From Rhodospirillum rubrum ATCC 11170 (GTDB lineage Bacteria; Pseudomonadota; Alphaproteobacteria; Rhodospirillales; Rhodospirillaceae): a stretch of DNA of 64,000 bases. This document shows, in pieces, positions 1-9,273 of the stretch. The position numbers and the translations under genes were made by a program. Under the pieces are notes generated by a model, which was not told the origin of the DNA, ran no database searches, and saw nothing but the letters and a program-made list of their open reading frames with translations. The stretch is from positions 2,341,001-2,405,000 of the forward strand of contig NC_007643.1 of assembly GCF_000013085.1 (NCBI RefSeq). The letters run 5' to 3'. Position 1 is the first letter of the stretch. The number at the start of each line of letters is the position of its first letter.

Positions 1-256
1 GACGACCGCTTCCCAGCAGACCAAGGGCATTGGCCTCGCTACCGCCCGAGGTGAAGATCACCCGCTCGGCCCGGGCGCCGACAAGGGCGCCGACGGCGTC
101 GCGGGCATCCTCGATCAGGGCGCGGGCCCGCCGTCCGTCGCGGTGGATGCTCGACGGATTGCCAAGAACCTCCAGGGCGGCGGTGATCGCCGCGACCGCT
201 TCGGGGCGCAGCGCCGTGGTGGCGTTGTGGTCGAGATAGACGCCGGCGTGGGTCAC
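1..256 (-). CDS. Cysteine desulfurase (IscS/NifS family), N-terminal fragment
   Basis: The minus strand encodes about 85 residues of a class V aminotransferase fold; the rest lies outside the window. The N-terminus reads VYLDHNATTALRP, the typical opening of PLP-dependent cysteine desulfurases, followed by GNPSSIHRDGR and FTSGGSEANALG, which in this family contribute to the PLP pocket. Such enzymes take sulfur from cysteine for Fe-S cluster assembly in the cytosol. The GTG start at 256 overlaps the iscR stop codon (GTGA), so translation is probably coupled to iscR. The PLP lysine and the active-site cysteine are not visible, so IscS cannot be separated from a NifS-like paralogue. Confidence 0.88.
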   Translation of the reverse strand, partial: MTHAGVYLDHNATTALRPEAVAAITAALEVLGNPSSIHRDGRRARALIEDARDAVGALVGARAERVIFTSGGSEANALGLLGSGR

Positions 257-717
257 TGCACCGCGACGATGGGGGGCATCTCGCCGATCAGGCCGCTGGT
301 GCCAAGGACCCGGCGCTGGGTGACATCTTCAAGCGAGACGCTGCTGAGATAAAGATAGATCTGATTGGCCAGTTCTTCCCACAGGTCATGGGTCATACAG
401 CGGCCCTTGTTGTTGTGGCAGCCGGCCGGCGAGCCCGGCGAGCAGCGGGTGGTCTGGATCGGTTCGTCGACGGCCAGGATGATATCGGAAATCCGCATAT
501 CTCCGGCCTCGCGCGACAGAAGATAGCCGCCGCCGGGGCCGCGCACGCTTTTGACCAGCCCGCCCTTGCGCAAGCGGCCAAACAGCTGCTCCAGATAGGA
601 CAGGGAAATTTCCTGGCGATCGGCGATATCGGCCAAAGCCACCGGCTTGCCCCCGGAATGGGCGGCAAGGTCGGCCATGGCCATCACCGCATAGCGACCC
701 TTCGTGCTCAACCTCAT
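253..717 (-). CDS. iscR: Rrf2-family Fe-S cluster regulator IscR
   Basis: This 154-residue winged-helix protein starts MRLSTKGRYAVMAM, the classic Rrf2 N-terminus, with the DNA-binding helices at about residues 26-60. Three cysteines, C92, C100 and C107, plus H110 (CMTHDLW) match the IscR [2Fe-2S] ligand set; the C92-C100 gap is two residues longer than in E. coli IscR. IscR senses Fe-S status and represses isc/suf genes in the holo form. It lies 78 bases after cysE and overlaps the desulfurase gene by 4 bases, so the three probably form one operon. A purine-rich ribosome site (gagagga) precedes the ATG. Confidence 0.93.
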   Translation of the reverse strand: MRLSTKGRYAVMAMADLAAHSGGKPVALADIADRQEISLSYLEQLFGRLRKGGLVKSVRGPGGGYLLSREAGDMRISDIILAVDEPIQTTRCSPGSPAGCHNNKGRCMTHDLWEELANQIYLYLSSVSLEDVTQRRVLGTSGLIGEMPPIVAVQ

Positions 718-795
718 GACTTAAATTCCTCTCAGACGTCGGGCGCGCATGGATGCGCGGTGCCATTCACCACACGCTTGGGCGTGCGTTCGTTG

Positions 796-1560
796 TTATC
801 CATTAACCCGCGCTCCGTCTTTGAGGCGGTCTTCGACCAGGGCCGGGCCCCGGCGTTCGGCGGGGGGGTCCCCCACCCCGGACCCCGTCTCGTCAAGCCG
901 GCCTTCCAGTTCGGCGATGCGGGCGTTCAGGCGGCGCACATCGTCCATCAGGCCGTTCAGGGTTCCGGCGATCGGATCGGGCACCCCCTCGGGAATGCCG
1001 TAACTGCAGAATTCGCCATCCTCCTTGCGCAGGCTGCGGCTGGCGATGCGCGCCGGGATGCCGACCATGGTGGCATCGGCGGGCACCTCGGTCACCACCA
1101 CGGCGTTGGCGCCAACCCGGGCGCCGGCGCCCACACGCAAGGGCCCGAGGATCTGGGCCCCGGCGCCGATGATCACGCCGTCTTCAACCGTCGGATGGCG
1201 CTTGCCCGGCAGCAGCGAGGTGCCCCCCAGGGTCACCCCCTGATAAAGGGTCACATCATCGCCGACCTCGGCGGTCTCGCCGATCACCACCCCGGTCGCA
1301 TGGTCGATGAACAACCGTCGGCCGATGGTCGCCCCCGGATGGATCTCGACGCCGGTGACGATCTTAGCCAGATAGCTGACGAAACGGCCCGTGGTCAGCC
1401 AGCCGCGCCGCCACAGCGCACTGGCAAGGCGATGAATCAGCACGGCGTGAAGGCCGGGATAGCACAGCAAAACCTCGAGACGCGACCGAGCCGCCGGGTC
1501 CCGGTGCATGATGGCGTCGATATCTTCCCTTAAACGCTTGAAAACCATAGGGCCGCTCAT
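796..1560 (-). CDS. cysE: Serine O-acetyltransferase CysE
   Basis: The 254-residue product acetylates L-serine with acetyl-CoA, the committed step of cysteine synthesis. The N-terminal helical part ([29 protein letters not shown]) is followed from about residue 65 by a left-handed hexapeptide-repeat fold ([34 protein letters not shown]). H87 and D86 lie in the conserved FIDHATG stretch that contains catalytic residues. The start is placed at [10 protein letters not shown] because the upstream 27 codons do not resemble the family; ATG at 1548 is also possible. The C-terminal tail, about 60 residues after the repeats, is charged and partly coiled. It heads the cysE-iscR-desulfurase row. Confidence 0.93.
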   Translation of the reverse strand: MSGPMVFKRLREDIDAIMHRDPAARSRLEVLLCYPGLHAVLIHRLASALWRRGWLTTGRFVSYLAKIVTGVEIHPGATIGRRLFIDHATGVVIGETAEVGDDVTLYQGVTLGGTSLLPGKRHPTVEDGVIIGAGAQILGPLRVGAGARVGANAVVVTEVPADATMVGIPARIASRSLRKEDGEFCSYGIPEGVPDPIAGTLNGLMDDVRRLNARIAELEGRLDETGSGVGDPPAERRGPALVEDRLKDGARVNG

Positions 1561-1643
1561 GATATTATCGTCCACTGCCGCTTGCCCGGCGAACCGCCAC
1601 TGGATATCGAGACCATCTCGGAGACCCCCTGTCGCAGGCACCG

Positions 1644-1672
1644 AATATATGGTGTCCGAGAAAATCGGTCAA
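1644..1672 (-). promoter_or_regulatory. Candidate sigma-70 promoter for cysE-iscR operon
   Basis: On the minus strand TTGACC is followed after exactly 17 bases by TATATT, a good match to the -35/-10 consensus, 84 bases upstream of the cysE start. The -35 box overlaps an imperfect dyad (TTGACCGA-TTTTC-TCGGACAC), which could be an operator, perhaps for IscR; that part is inference. Confidence 0.5.
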
Positions 1673-1887
1673 GAATAGCCGGACGGCAGTTCGGGCTATA
1701 TCCTTCTAATTTCCTACCCCAGGACTATGCTGGGCTGGGGCACGGATTTCCTCGCGGAAGCCGGTGTTTTTGGAAGGACCTCCACGGATCGCGAGTGATC
1801 GTCTTTATTCTTTTTGACAAGCCCTTCAGTCCGGTCCCGTTTTTTTCGCCCCGTTCGTCGGATGCAATAGACCAAACAAACACCGAG

Positions 1888-2550
1888 ATGCCAGAGATAA
1901 TCTTCAACGGCCCCGAAGGCCGGCTAGAGGGTCGCTACACCCACAGCAAGCGCCCCAATGCCCCGATCGCCCTGATCTTGCACCCCCACCCCCGCCAGGG
2001 TGGGACGATGAACAACAAGGTCGTCTACGCGCTCTATCACACCTTCGCGCGACGCGGTTTTTCCGTGATGCGCTTCAACTTTCGCGGGGTCGGCCGATCG
2101 CAAGGTGTCTTCGACAACGGCCAGGGCGAATTGTCCGATGCGGCAAGCGCCCTTGATTGGATGCAGGGTGTCAATTCAAGCGCCTCGGAATGCTGGGTCT
2201 CCGGCTTTTCCTTCGGCGCCTGGATCGCCATGCAGCTGCTGATGCGCCGCCCCGAGATTTCCGGGTTCATCTCGGTCGCCCCGCCGGCCAACAGCCATGA
2301 CTTCACCTTCCTCGCGCCCTGCCCGTCGTCGGGGGTGATCATCCATGGCGACAAGGATGATCTGGTCCCCGAGGCTTCGGTGGCCAAACTCGCCGCCAAA
2401 CTGTCCCAGCAGAAAAACATCCGGGTCGATTACAAGGTGGTGGCGGGAGCCAATCACTTCTTCGGCGACCAGCTTGATGTGCTGGCCGGCGAGGTCGATC
2501 GCTATCTGGCGACGGCGCTGGCTCCCAGCACGGTGGCCGCCGGCCAATAG
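1888..2550 (+). CDS. Alpha/beta hydrolase (COG2945-type)
   Basis: A 220-residue cytosolic alpha/beta hydrolase. LHPHPRQGG (31-39) is the oxyanion-region signature of this small-hydrolase family, GFSFG (106-110) carries the nucleophile S108, HGDKDDLVP (153-161) supplies the acid, and H190 in GANHFF completes the triad. The substrate is unknown. The start ATG at 1888 is where family similarity begins; an upstream in-frame extension to 1582 has no family features and crosses the cysE promoter. The 3' end overlaps the 3' end of anmK by 49 bases tail to tail. Confidence 0.82.
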   Translation: MPEIIFNGPEGRLEGRYTHSKRPNAPIALILHPHPRQGGTMNNKVVYALYHTFARRGFSVMRFNFRGVGRSQGVFDNGQGELSDAASALDWMQGVNSSASECWVSGFSFGAWIAMQLLMRRPEISGFISVAPPANSHDFTFLAPCPSSGVIIHGDKDDLVPEASVAKLAAKLSQQKNIRVDYKVVAGANHFFGDQLDVLAGEVDRYLATALAPSTVAAGQ

Positions 2551-3629
2551 GTCCCCCCGGTCAACGGCCGCGGCGCGCCCGTGGTCGTTGGCCAGGTCAG
2601 GGGCAGACCGCGGGCGCCGCGCACGGCCAAAAAGGCGAAAGCCTGGGCTTCCAGGGCGTCACCGTCCCATCCCACCGCTTCCACGGGATCGACGGCGACG
2701 CCCAGACCCCGGGTCAACGCCTCCATGATCGCTCCGTTGCGCCGCCCGCCGCCGCAGACCAGCCAGCGCTTCGGCGGCGCCGGCATCCAGTCGCGGGCCC
2801 GCGCCACCGACGCCGCGGTGAAGGCCACCAGGGTGGCCGCGCCATCGCCATCGCTCAGCCCGTTCACCGGTTCAAGGGAAAAGGCGTCGCGATCAAGGGA
2901 TTTGGGCGCCGGCTTGCGGAAATAGTCATGCCCAAGCAGCGCCTCCAGCGCCGCCCCGTCGATCCGGCCCGAGCGGGCGAGAGCGCCATCGGCATCCATC
3001 GCCACCCCACGCCGACGCCTCATCCAATCGTCGATGAGGGCGTTTCCCGGACCGGTGTCAAAGGCCACCGGCGGCTGGTCCCCTTCGCCGATCCAGGTGA
3101 CATTGCCCACCCCGCCCAGATTGAGCACGGCCAGCGGCCGCGCCAGCCCCTTGGCCAGGGCTAGGTGATAGGCGGGCACCAGCGGCGCCCCCTGCCCGCC
3201 CGCCCGCACGTCGGCCTGCCGCAGATCATTGACCACGGCGACGCCAAGCCGCCGCGCCAGCAGGGCACCATCGCCGATCTGCACGCTCAGCCGGGCTTCG
3301 GGCCGATGGAGCAGGGTCTGACCGTGGAAGCCGACGACCGCCGGGGTCACCCCGCTTTGGCCGATCAGCCGGGCGGCGACCTCGGCGTGACGCTCGGTCA
3401 GATCGCGCGCGAGGTCGGCGACCTCGGCGACGGAACGGCCGGGCGGCGTGCCAAGCAAGGCGCGGATGCGGGCGCGGGTCGCCTCGTCATAGGCCACGGT
3501 CAGCGCCGGGCCGACTTCGAAGACCTGATGACCATCGGTGCGCAGCAAGGCGGCGTCGATACCGTCCATGCTGGTGCCGCTCATCAACCCAACGGCCCAG
3601 ACCGCCCCGTCCGACTCGCGCAGGTCCAT
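2502..3629 (-). CDS. anmK: Anhydro-N-acetylmuramic acid kinase
   Basis: The 375-residue product matches AnmK in length and motifs: GLMSGTSMDGIDAALL (14-29, phosphate loop), NLGGVGNVTW and FDTGPGNALIDDW, and a C-terminal VCGGGRRNGAIMEAL nucleotide-binding segment. AnmK hydrolyses and phosphorylates 1,6-anhydro-MurNAc to MurNAc-6-phosphate during recycling of peptidoglycan fragments in the cytoplasm. It is divergent from tyrS, with about 100 bases between the starts, and overlaps the upstream hydrolase gene at its 3' end. No other cell-wall recycling genes are adjacent. Confidence 0.93.
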   Translation of the reverse strand: MDLRESDGAVWAVGLMSGTSMDGIDAALLRTDGHQVFEVGPALTVAYDEATRARIRALLGTPPGRSVAEVADLARDLTERHAEVAARLIGQSGVTPAVVGFHGQTLLHRPEARLSVQIGDGALLARRLGVAVVNDLRQADVRAGGQGAPLVPAYHLALAKGLARPLAVLNLGGVGNVTWIGEGDQPPVAFDTGPGNALIDDWMRRRRGVAMDADGALARSGRIDGAALEALLGHDYFRKPAPKSLDRDAFSLEPVNGLSDGDGAATLVAFTAASVARARDWMPAPPKRWLVCGGGRRNGAIMEALTRGLGVAVDPVEAVGWDGDALEAQAFAFLAVRGARGLPLTWPTTTGAPRPLTGGTYWPAATVLGASAVAR

Positions 3630-3728
3630 GGTGATTTTCGCCCCTTGCCCAAGATTGTTCCCTGGGCGGCAGTGTGCTAAACGAGCCTCCCACCACGCAA
3701 GTCATCGTTTTTCACAAGGACGGGGATC

Positions 3729-4985
3729 ATGACCGCTCCGAAATCGGAATTCCTCGCGGTCGTTCGCGATCGCGGCTTCATCCACCAATGCACCGACCTC
3801 GACGGGTTGGACGCGCTGTTGGCCAAGGGCCCGGTTTCGGCCTATATCGGCTTTGACTGCACCGCCGACAGCCTGCATGTCGGCAGCCTGATCCAGATCA
3901 TGCTGCTCCACTGGCTTCAGCGCACCGGCCATCGTCCGGTGGTGTTGATGGGCGGCGGCACGACGCGCATCGGCGATCCCTCGTTCCGCGACGAGGCCCG
4001 GCCTTTGCTGACCGACGAGAAGATCGGCCAAAACATGGCCGGCATCCGTCAGGTGTTTTCGCGCTTCCTGAGCTTTGGCGAGGGCGCCACCGACGCGGTG
4101 ATGGTCAATAACGCCGATTGGCTCGACGGTCTGGCCTATATCCCCTTCCTGCGCGACTTCGGCCGGCACTTCTCGGTCAACCGCATGCTGACCTTCGATT
4201 CGGTACGCCTGCGCCTCGACCGCGAGCAGCCGCTGTCGTTCCTTGAATTCAACTACATGATCTTGCAGGCCTATGACTTCCTTGAACTGGGGCGCCGCAC
4301 CGGCGTGCGCCTGCAGATGGGCGGCTCGGACCAGTGGGGCAACATCGTCAATGGCGTCGAACTGGGGCGCCGCGTCGATGGCTTGGAACTGTTCGGGCTG
4401 ACCAGCCCGCTGATCACCACCGCCTCGGGCGCCAAGATGGGCAAGACGGCCCAGGGCGCGGTGTGGCTGAACGAGGCGCGGCTGCCCGCCTATGATTACT
4501 GGCAGTTCTGGCGCAATACGGAAGACGCCGACGTCGGGCGCTTCCTGCGCCTGTTCACCGATCTGCCGCTCGACGAGGTCGCCCGCCTGGAGGCCCTGGG
4601 CGGGGCCGAGATCAACGAGGCCAAGAAGATCCTGGCCGAACGGGCGACGACCATGGCCCATGGGCCGGAAGCCGCCCTGACGGCGGCGGAAACCGCCCGC
4701 AAGGTCTTCGAGCAGGGCGGCACCGGCGACGCCTTGCCGACCCATGACGTGGCGGCCGAAGCCTTGGCCGCCGGGCTGCCCTTGGCCGAGATGATGCGGG
4801 CCACCGGCCTTGCCGCCAGCGGCAAGGAGGTCAAGCGTCTGGTGTCCGAGGGCGGGGCGCGGATCAATGACGTCGCAGTGAGCGACGCCGCCCGCCTGCT
4901 GGGGCCCGCCGATGTGCAAGACGGCGCCATCAAGCTGAGCGCGGGGAAGAAACGCCACGCCCTGATCCGCGTTCTTCCCGGCTAA
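3729..4985 (+). CDS. tyrS: Tyrosyl-tRNA synthetase
   Basis: This 418-residue class I synthetase charges tRNA-Tyr. HVGS at 50-53 is the HIGH motif in the setting [13 protein letters not shown]; the tyrosine and tRNA pocket is visible as [10 protein letters not shown] and [17 protein letters not shown] (236-240) is the KMSKS loop. The C-terminal 70 residues ([28 protein letters not shown]) form an S4 RNA-binding domain. Length and domain order are normal. The start is preceded by a purine-rich stretch (aaggacgggg). A short hairpin (AAAGCC/GGCTTT at 4993-5009) follows the stop but lacks a clear T tract. Confidence 0.96.
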   Translation: MTAPKSEFLAVVRDRGFIHQCTDLDGLDALLAKGPVSAYIGFDCTADSLHVGSLIQIMLLHWLQRTGHRPVVLMGGGTTRIGDPSFRDEARPLLTDEKIGQNMAGIRQVFSRFLSFGEGATDAVMVNNADWLDGLAYIPFLRDFGRHFSVNRMLTFDSVRLRLDREQPLSFLEFNYMILQAYDFLELGRRTGVRLQMGGSDQWGNIVNGVELGRRVDGLELFGLTSPLITTASGAKMGKTAQGAVWLNEARLPAYDYWQFWRNTEDADVGRFLRLFTDLPLDEVARLEALGGAEINEAKKILAERATTMAHGPEAALTAAETARKVFEQGGTGDALPTHDVAAEALAAGLPLAEMMRATGLAASGKEVKRLVSEGGARINDVAVSDAARLLGPADVQDGAIKLSAGKKRHALIRVLPG

Positions 4986-5074
4986 CCTCGGGAAAGCCTT
5001 CTCGGCTTTGCGGGAAGTGATGTAGACTTTCGGTCGCGTTTCGGGTTTTCCCGCTATGGACCGGAGGATTGCGC

Positions 5075-7675
5075 TTGCCCCGCCGAATGAGGGACGGACT
5101 GCGTCAAGGGCTCGGCTCGACCTTGGGCCGGCGGGTGACGCGCAGCCTGCTGATCGGCATCGTCGTGCTGGAGATCCTGGTTGTGGCGCCTTCGGCGATC
5201 CTCCACCGGCGCTCGCTTCTCGATGATCTCGAGGCCGATGCCCGCGCCCTCGGCCTCGCCGCCGCCGCCCCGCCCGAGGCCAGCCTGGGCGAATGGGGGC
5301 GTCGGCTTGGCGTGCTGCTCGGCGACGAGCGGATAACCGGGGCGCAATTGCTGCGCAACGACTTCGCCGTCGCCGGCATCGGCGACCGTCCCGACAGCCA
5401 TCCGGGCAGCCAGGGCCGTCATGCCGATGATGGCCACAGCCTGGACATCGCCATCCCCTTGACCGCCAGCGAAACCCTGACGCTGCGCCTGGACAAGCAT
5501 ACGATCACGAAAAAGCTGTGGACCGAGATCGGCTGGCTCGCCTTGATGACCTTGGTGATGGCCGCAGCCGTCATCCTGATCGCGGCGATCGTGGCCGGGC
5601 GGCTGGTCTTGCTGCCCTTGCTCGACCTGCGTCGGCTGGTGGTGGATATCCGGCCGGGCGAGGGACGCGGCCCCTCGAGCGAGGCCATCGGACGCACCGA
5701 TGAATTGGGCGACCTGTTTCGCGCCGTCGAGGACCTGCGCCGGCGCATCGAGATGTCGCTGCTCGAGGCGGCGACCCAGGCGCGTTTTCCCTCGGAAAAT
5801 CCCAATCCGGTGATCAGGACCTCCGACTCCGGCGGCCTGCTTTACGCCAATGCCTCGGCCCGACTGCGGCCGGGGTTTCTGGACGGCGAGACCTTGCATC
5901 CGACGATCATCGCCCTGGTCCGCGAGACGACGGGTCGGGGCGAGATCATGACCTCGGAAATCCGCCTGGGGACGCGGATCTACCTGTTGACCGCCGTTCC
6001 CATCACCCACGACCGCTATGTCAATATTTACGCCTCCGATGTCACCGACCGGGTGAAGGCCGAAATCGCCCTGCGCTCGCTTAACGAATCCCTGGAGGCC
6101 CAGGTCCTGACGCGAACCCGCGATCTTGCCGAAAGCGAGGCGCGAACGCGGGCCATCATCGCCACGATGGTCGACGGCCTGATCGTCATGGACGACCAGG
6201 GCCGTATCGACCTGTTCAACGCCGCCGCCCAAAGGATCTTCGGGTATGACGAGAGCGAGGTGGTCGGACAGAACGCCGCCTTGTTGATGAGCGCCGAAGA
6301 CGCCGCCGGCCACGCCGAGCCTTTCGGGCTTCATCTGTGGGATGGCCGATCGCCCCTCCTCAACGGCACCCGCAAGGTCATCGGCCGGCGCAAGAATGGC
6401 GCGTCGTTTCCCCTGGCCGTGGCGATCAGCGCGCTTCCGGCGCCCCCGCCCGGCGGCGCGCCGGCCCGCCGGCTGTTCACCGGCGTCGTCCGCGATATTT
6501 CCGATCAGATCCGCCATGAAAGCGATCTGCGCAAGGTCAAGGACGAAGCCGAAGTCGCCAATCGGGCGAAATCGGACTTTCTGGCGGTGATGAGCCATGA
6601 ATTGCGCACCCCGCTCAACGGCGTTCTGGGAATGGCCGATCTGTTGTGCGACACGCCCCTTGATGCCGAACAACGGCGCTATACCCGCACCATCGCCATC
6701 TCGGCCGAGGCCCTGCTGGTGATCATCAACGATATTCTCGATCTGTCCAAGATCGAGGCCGGTCATCTTGATCTGGAAAGTCGCCCCTTCGATCCCGCCA
6801 CCCTGCTCGAAGGGGTGCGGACCTTGATGGAGGGGCCGGCCCGCGACAAGGCCATCGCCCTGCGCACCTCGATCGAAGGGGCGAAGCCGCCGCTCCGCCT
6901 GGGCGACGAGGGCCGCCTGCGCCAGATCCTGCTCAATCTCGCCAACAACGGCGTGAAGTTCACCGAAAAGGGCTCGCTTACCCTGCGCCTGAAAGCCGGC
7001 ACGGGCGGAGCCTTGCGCTTCGAGGTCGAAGACACCGGGATCGGCATCCCCAAGGAAAAACAAGACACGCTATTTCACGACTTCACCCAGGTGTCGGCCT
7101 CGACCGCCCGGCGCTTTGGCGGCAGCGGGCTGGGGTTGTCGATCTGTCGGCGGCTGGTCGGGCTGATGGGCGGGCGCCTTGGCTTTGACAGCACCCCGGG
7201 CGTTGGCAGCCTTTTTTGGTTCGAGGTCGATCTGCCCGAAGTCGTCGCCAGCCAATCGCCGCCCCCCCCTCCCTTCCAGGGCCCACCGCTGTCGATCCTG
7301 GTGGTCGAAGACAACGAGATCAACCGTCAGGTCGCCCTTGGGCTGTTGACCAAGCTGGGCCACCGGGTCACCTGTGTCGATGACGGCGCCGCCGCCGTGC
7401 GGGTCGTCGACACCATGCCCTTCGACCTGATCTTGATGGATGTCCAGATGCCGGGCATGGATGGCTATGAAGCCACCCGTCTTATTCGCGGCAAGCCGGC
7501 GCCGGTGGGCGGCCTGCCCATCGTCGCCATGACCGCCAATGCCACCAGCGGGGATGTGGCGGCGGCGATGGCGGCGGGCATGACCGGCTATCTGTCCAAG
7601 CCGATCACCCGCAAGCGTCTGGCCGAGGCCTTGATGGCCCACGGTCCCGGAGCGACGGTCTCGACGACGGGGTAA
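5075..7675 (+). CDS. Hybrid sensor histidine kinase with receiver domain
   Basis: A membrane sensor kinase of about 866 residues. It has a transmembrane segment near residues 20-42, a periplasmic region of about 110 residues, a second transmembrane segment near 150-172, a HAMP-like linker, a PAS domain (about 350-470, NAAAQRIFGYDESEVVGQNA), a HisKA domain (SHELRTPLNG, phosphoacceptor H508), a HATPase_c domain (DTGIGIPKEKQ, GSGLGLSICRRLV) and a C-terminal receiver (phosphoacceptor D789 in MDVQMPGMDG). The signal is unknown and no partner regulator is adjacent. Start: GGAGGA (5063-5068) is ideally spaced for TTG at 5075; TTG 5069 and ATG 5087 are alternatives. Confidence 0.9.
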   Translation: MPRRMRDGLRQGLGSTLGRRVTRSLLIGIVVLEILVVAPSAILHRRSLLDDLEADARALGLAAAAPPEASLGEWGRRLGVLLGDERITGAQLLRNDFAVAGIGDRPDSHPGSQGRHADDGHSLDIAIPLTASETLTLRLDKHTITKKLWTEIGWLALMTLVMAAAVILIAAIVAGRLVLLPLLDLRRLVVDIRPGEGRGPSSEAIGRTDELGDLFRAVEDLRRRIEMSLLEAATQARFPSENPNPVIRTSDSGGLLYANASARLRPGFLDGETLHPTIIALVRETTGRGEIMTSEIRLGTRIYLLTAVPITHDRYVNIYASDVTDRVKAEIALRSLNESLEAQVLTRTRDLAESEARTRAIIATMVDGLIVMDDQGRIDLFNAAAQRIFGYDESEVVGQNAALLMSAEDAAGHAEPFGLHLWDGRSPLLNGTRKVIGRRKNGASFPLAVAISALPAPPPGGAPARRLFTGVVRDISDQIRHESDLRKVKDEAEVANRAKSDFLAVMSHELRTPLNGVLGMADLLCDTPLDAEQRRYTRTIAISAEALLVIINDILDLSKIEAGHLDLESRPFDPATLLEGVRTLMEGPARDKAIALRTSIEGAKPPLRLGDEGRLRQILLNLANNGVKFTEKGSLTLRLKAGTGGALRFEVEDTGIGIPKEKQDTLFHDFTQVSASTARRFGGSGLGLSICRRLVGLMGGRLGFDSTPGVGSLFWFEVDLPEVVASQSPPPPPFQGPPLSILVVEDNEINRQVALGLLTKLGHRVTCVDDGAAAVRVVDTMPFDLILMDVQMPGMDGYEATRLIRGKPAPVGGLPIVAMTANATSGDVAAAMAAGMTGYLSKPITRKRLAEALMAHGPGATVSTTG

Positions 7676-7772
7676 TCCTCGGCGCGATGACATTTTTACT
7701 TCATTTTTATGACGGAATCCCCGATGACTGCGCGCGATGCCCTTCCCCCGCGCTGACAGTCAGAGGACGAGG

Positions 7773-9269
7773 ATGATTTCCCCAAGCGGTCCGAAGAATA
7801 TGAAAAAGCTCCATAAGGAGCTCAAACGCTTCTCGGCGATCGAAGCCGGTTTGGCGATCACCGGCCGACCGGCGGTCGGCATCGGTCTGGCTGTGGTTTT
7901 CCTGGGCGTGATCTGGGCCTTCACGGCGATGACCTTTGGCCAAACCCCGTCCCATACCTTTCTCGTCCTCGCCGCCGTCGTCGGCGGCTATATGGCGCTC
8001 AACATCGGCGCCAATGACGTCGCCAATAATATGGGACCGGCCGTCGGCTCGCGGGCGATGACCATGGCCGGGGCGCTGTTGATTGCCGCCATCTGCGAAG
8101 CCTCGGGGGCCATCCTGGCCGGTGGCGACGTGGTCGAGACGATTTCCAAGGGGATCATCGATCCCGGAGCGATGTCCGATAACGTGAAATTCGTCCAGGT
8201 GATGATCGCCGCCCTTCTCGCCTCGGCGCTATGGGTCAACCTCGCGACCTATCTCAACGCCCCGGTCTCGACCACCCATGCCATCGTCGGCGGGGTGATG
8301 GGCGCGGGGGCCCTCGCCGCCGGCGTCGGCGCGGTTCATTGGAGCACCGTCGGGGCGATCGTCGCCAGTTGGGTCATCTCGCCGATGATGGGCGGCGTCA
8401 TCGCCGCCGCCCTACTGCTCTTCGTCAAAAAGATGATCTTGTTCCAAGACGACAAGATCGCCGCCGCCCGCCGCTGGATCCCGGTGCTGATCGGCCTGAT
8501 GGCCGGCGCCTTTGGCATGTATCTGCTGACCAAGGGCCTCGCCCGCGTCTATGCGCCGCCCTCCTGGCTGGTCGGCCTCGCCGGCGTCGGATCGTTCCTT
8601 GGCGTCTGGGCGCTCATGCGTCCGATCGTTCGCCGCCAGACGGTGGAAATGGAGAACCGGCGCAAGGCGGTGAGCGGCCTTTTCACCCATGCCCTGATCT
8701 TTTCCTCGGCCCTGCTGTCCTTCGCCCATGGCGCCAATGACGTCGCCAATGCGGTGGGACCGCTTGCCGCCATCGCCAATGCCCTGGCCGGCGGCGGGGT
8801 GGAGGACCAAGCCGTGGTCCTGCCACTGTGGATCCTCGTGGTCGGCGCGGCGGGCATCTCGGCCGGGCTGTTCCTGTTTGGTCCGAAGCTGATCCGCACC
8901 GTCGGCGAAAAAATCACCAAGCTCGACCGCGCCCGGGCCTTCTGCGTCTCGCTTTCGGCCGCCGTCACCGTTCTCGCCGCCTCGGGGCTGGGGCTGCCGG
9001 TCAGTTCGACCCATATCGCCGTTGGCGCCGTTTTCGGGGTCGGCTTCCTGCGCGAGGCCCTGGCCAATCACCAGGAACTGTCCCATCTGGTGCATCCGCC
9101 CCGGCTCGATGCGATCGACAACCCGCAGCGCGTGGAAAAGCTGGAACGGCGCCGTCTGGTCCGCCGCCAGCACATCACGACCATTGGCGCGGCCTGGGTG
9201 GTGACCGTTCCCCTTTCGGCGGCGCTCTCGGCGGGGTTATACCTGCTGCTCACCGCCTTCCTGGAGTAG
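7773..9269 (+). CDS. Inorganic phosphate transporter, PiT family
   Basis: A 498-residue polytopic inner-membrane protein with the duplicated PiT signature: GANDVANNMGPAVGS near residue 80 and HGANDVANAVGPLAAI near 320. The second half also carries GLPVSSTHIAVGAVFGVG, mirroring APVSTTHAIVGGVMGAG in the first. PiT proteins carry metal-phosphate with protons or sodium. ATG 7773 is chosen because AGAGGA lies four bases upstream; an ATG at 7801 is the alternative. A PstS-like protein follows after four bases, an unusual partner for a PiT carrier. Confidence 0.92.
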   Translation: MISPSGPKNMKKLHKELKRFSAIEAGLAITGRPAVGIGLAVVFLGVIWAFTAMTFGQTPSHTFLVLAAVVGGYMALNIGANDVANNMGPAVGSRAMTMAGALLIAAICEASGAILAGGDVVETISKGIIDPGAMSDNVKFVQVMIAALLASALWVNLATYLNAPVSTTHAIVGGVMGAGALAAGVGAVHWSTVGAIVASWVISPMMGGVIAAALLLFVKKMILFQDDKIAAARRWIPVLIGLMAGAFGMYLLTKGLARVYAPPSWLVGLAGVGSFLGVWALMRPIVRRQTVEMENRRKAVSGLFTHALIFSSALLSFAHGANDVANAVGPLAAIANALAGGGVEDQAVVLPLWILVVGAAGISAGLFLFGPKLIRTVGEKITKLDRARAFCVSLSAAVTVLAASGLGLPVSSTHIAVGAVFGVGFLREALANHQELSHLVHPPRLDAIDNPQRVEKLERRRLVRRQHITTIGAAWVVTVPLSAALSAGLYLLLTAFLE

Positions 9270-9273
9270 CCTC

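Noticed and set aside
5054-7063. 669-codon open frame on the minus strand
   Set aside because: It lies entirely opposite the hybrid kinase gene, whose domains are unmistakable. The composition (Gly, Gln, Arg, Ala rich, no domain) is that of an antisense shadow in GC-rich DNA.
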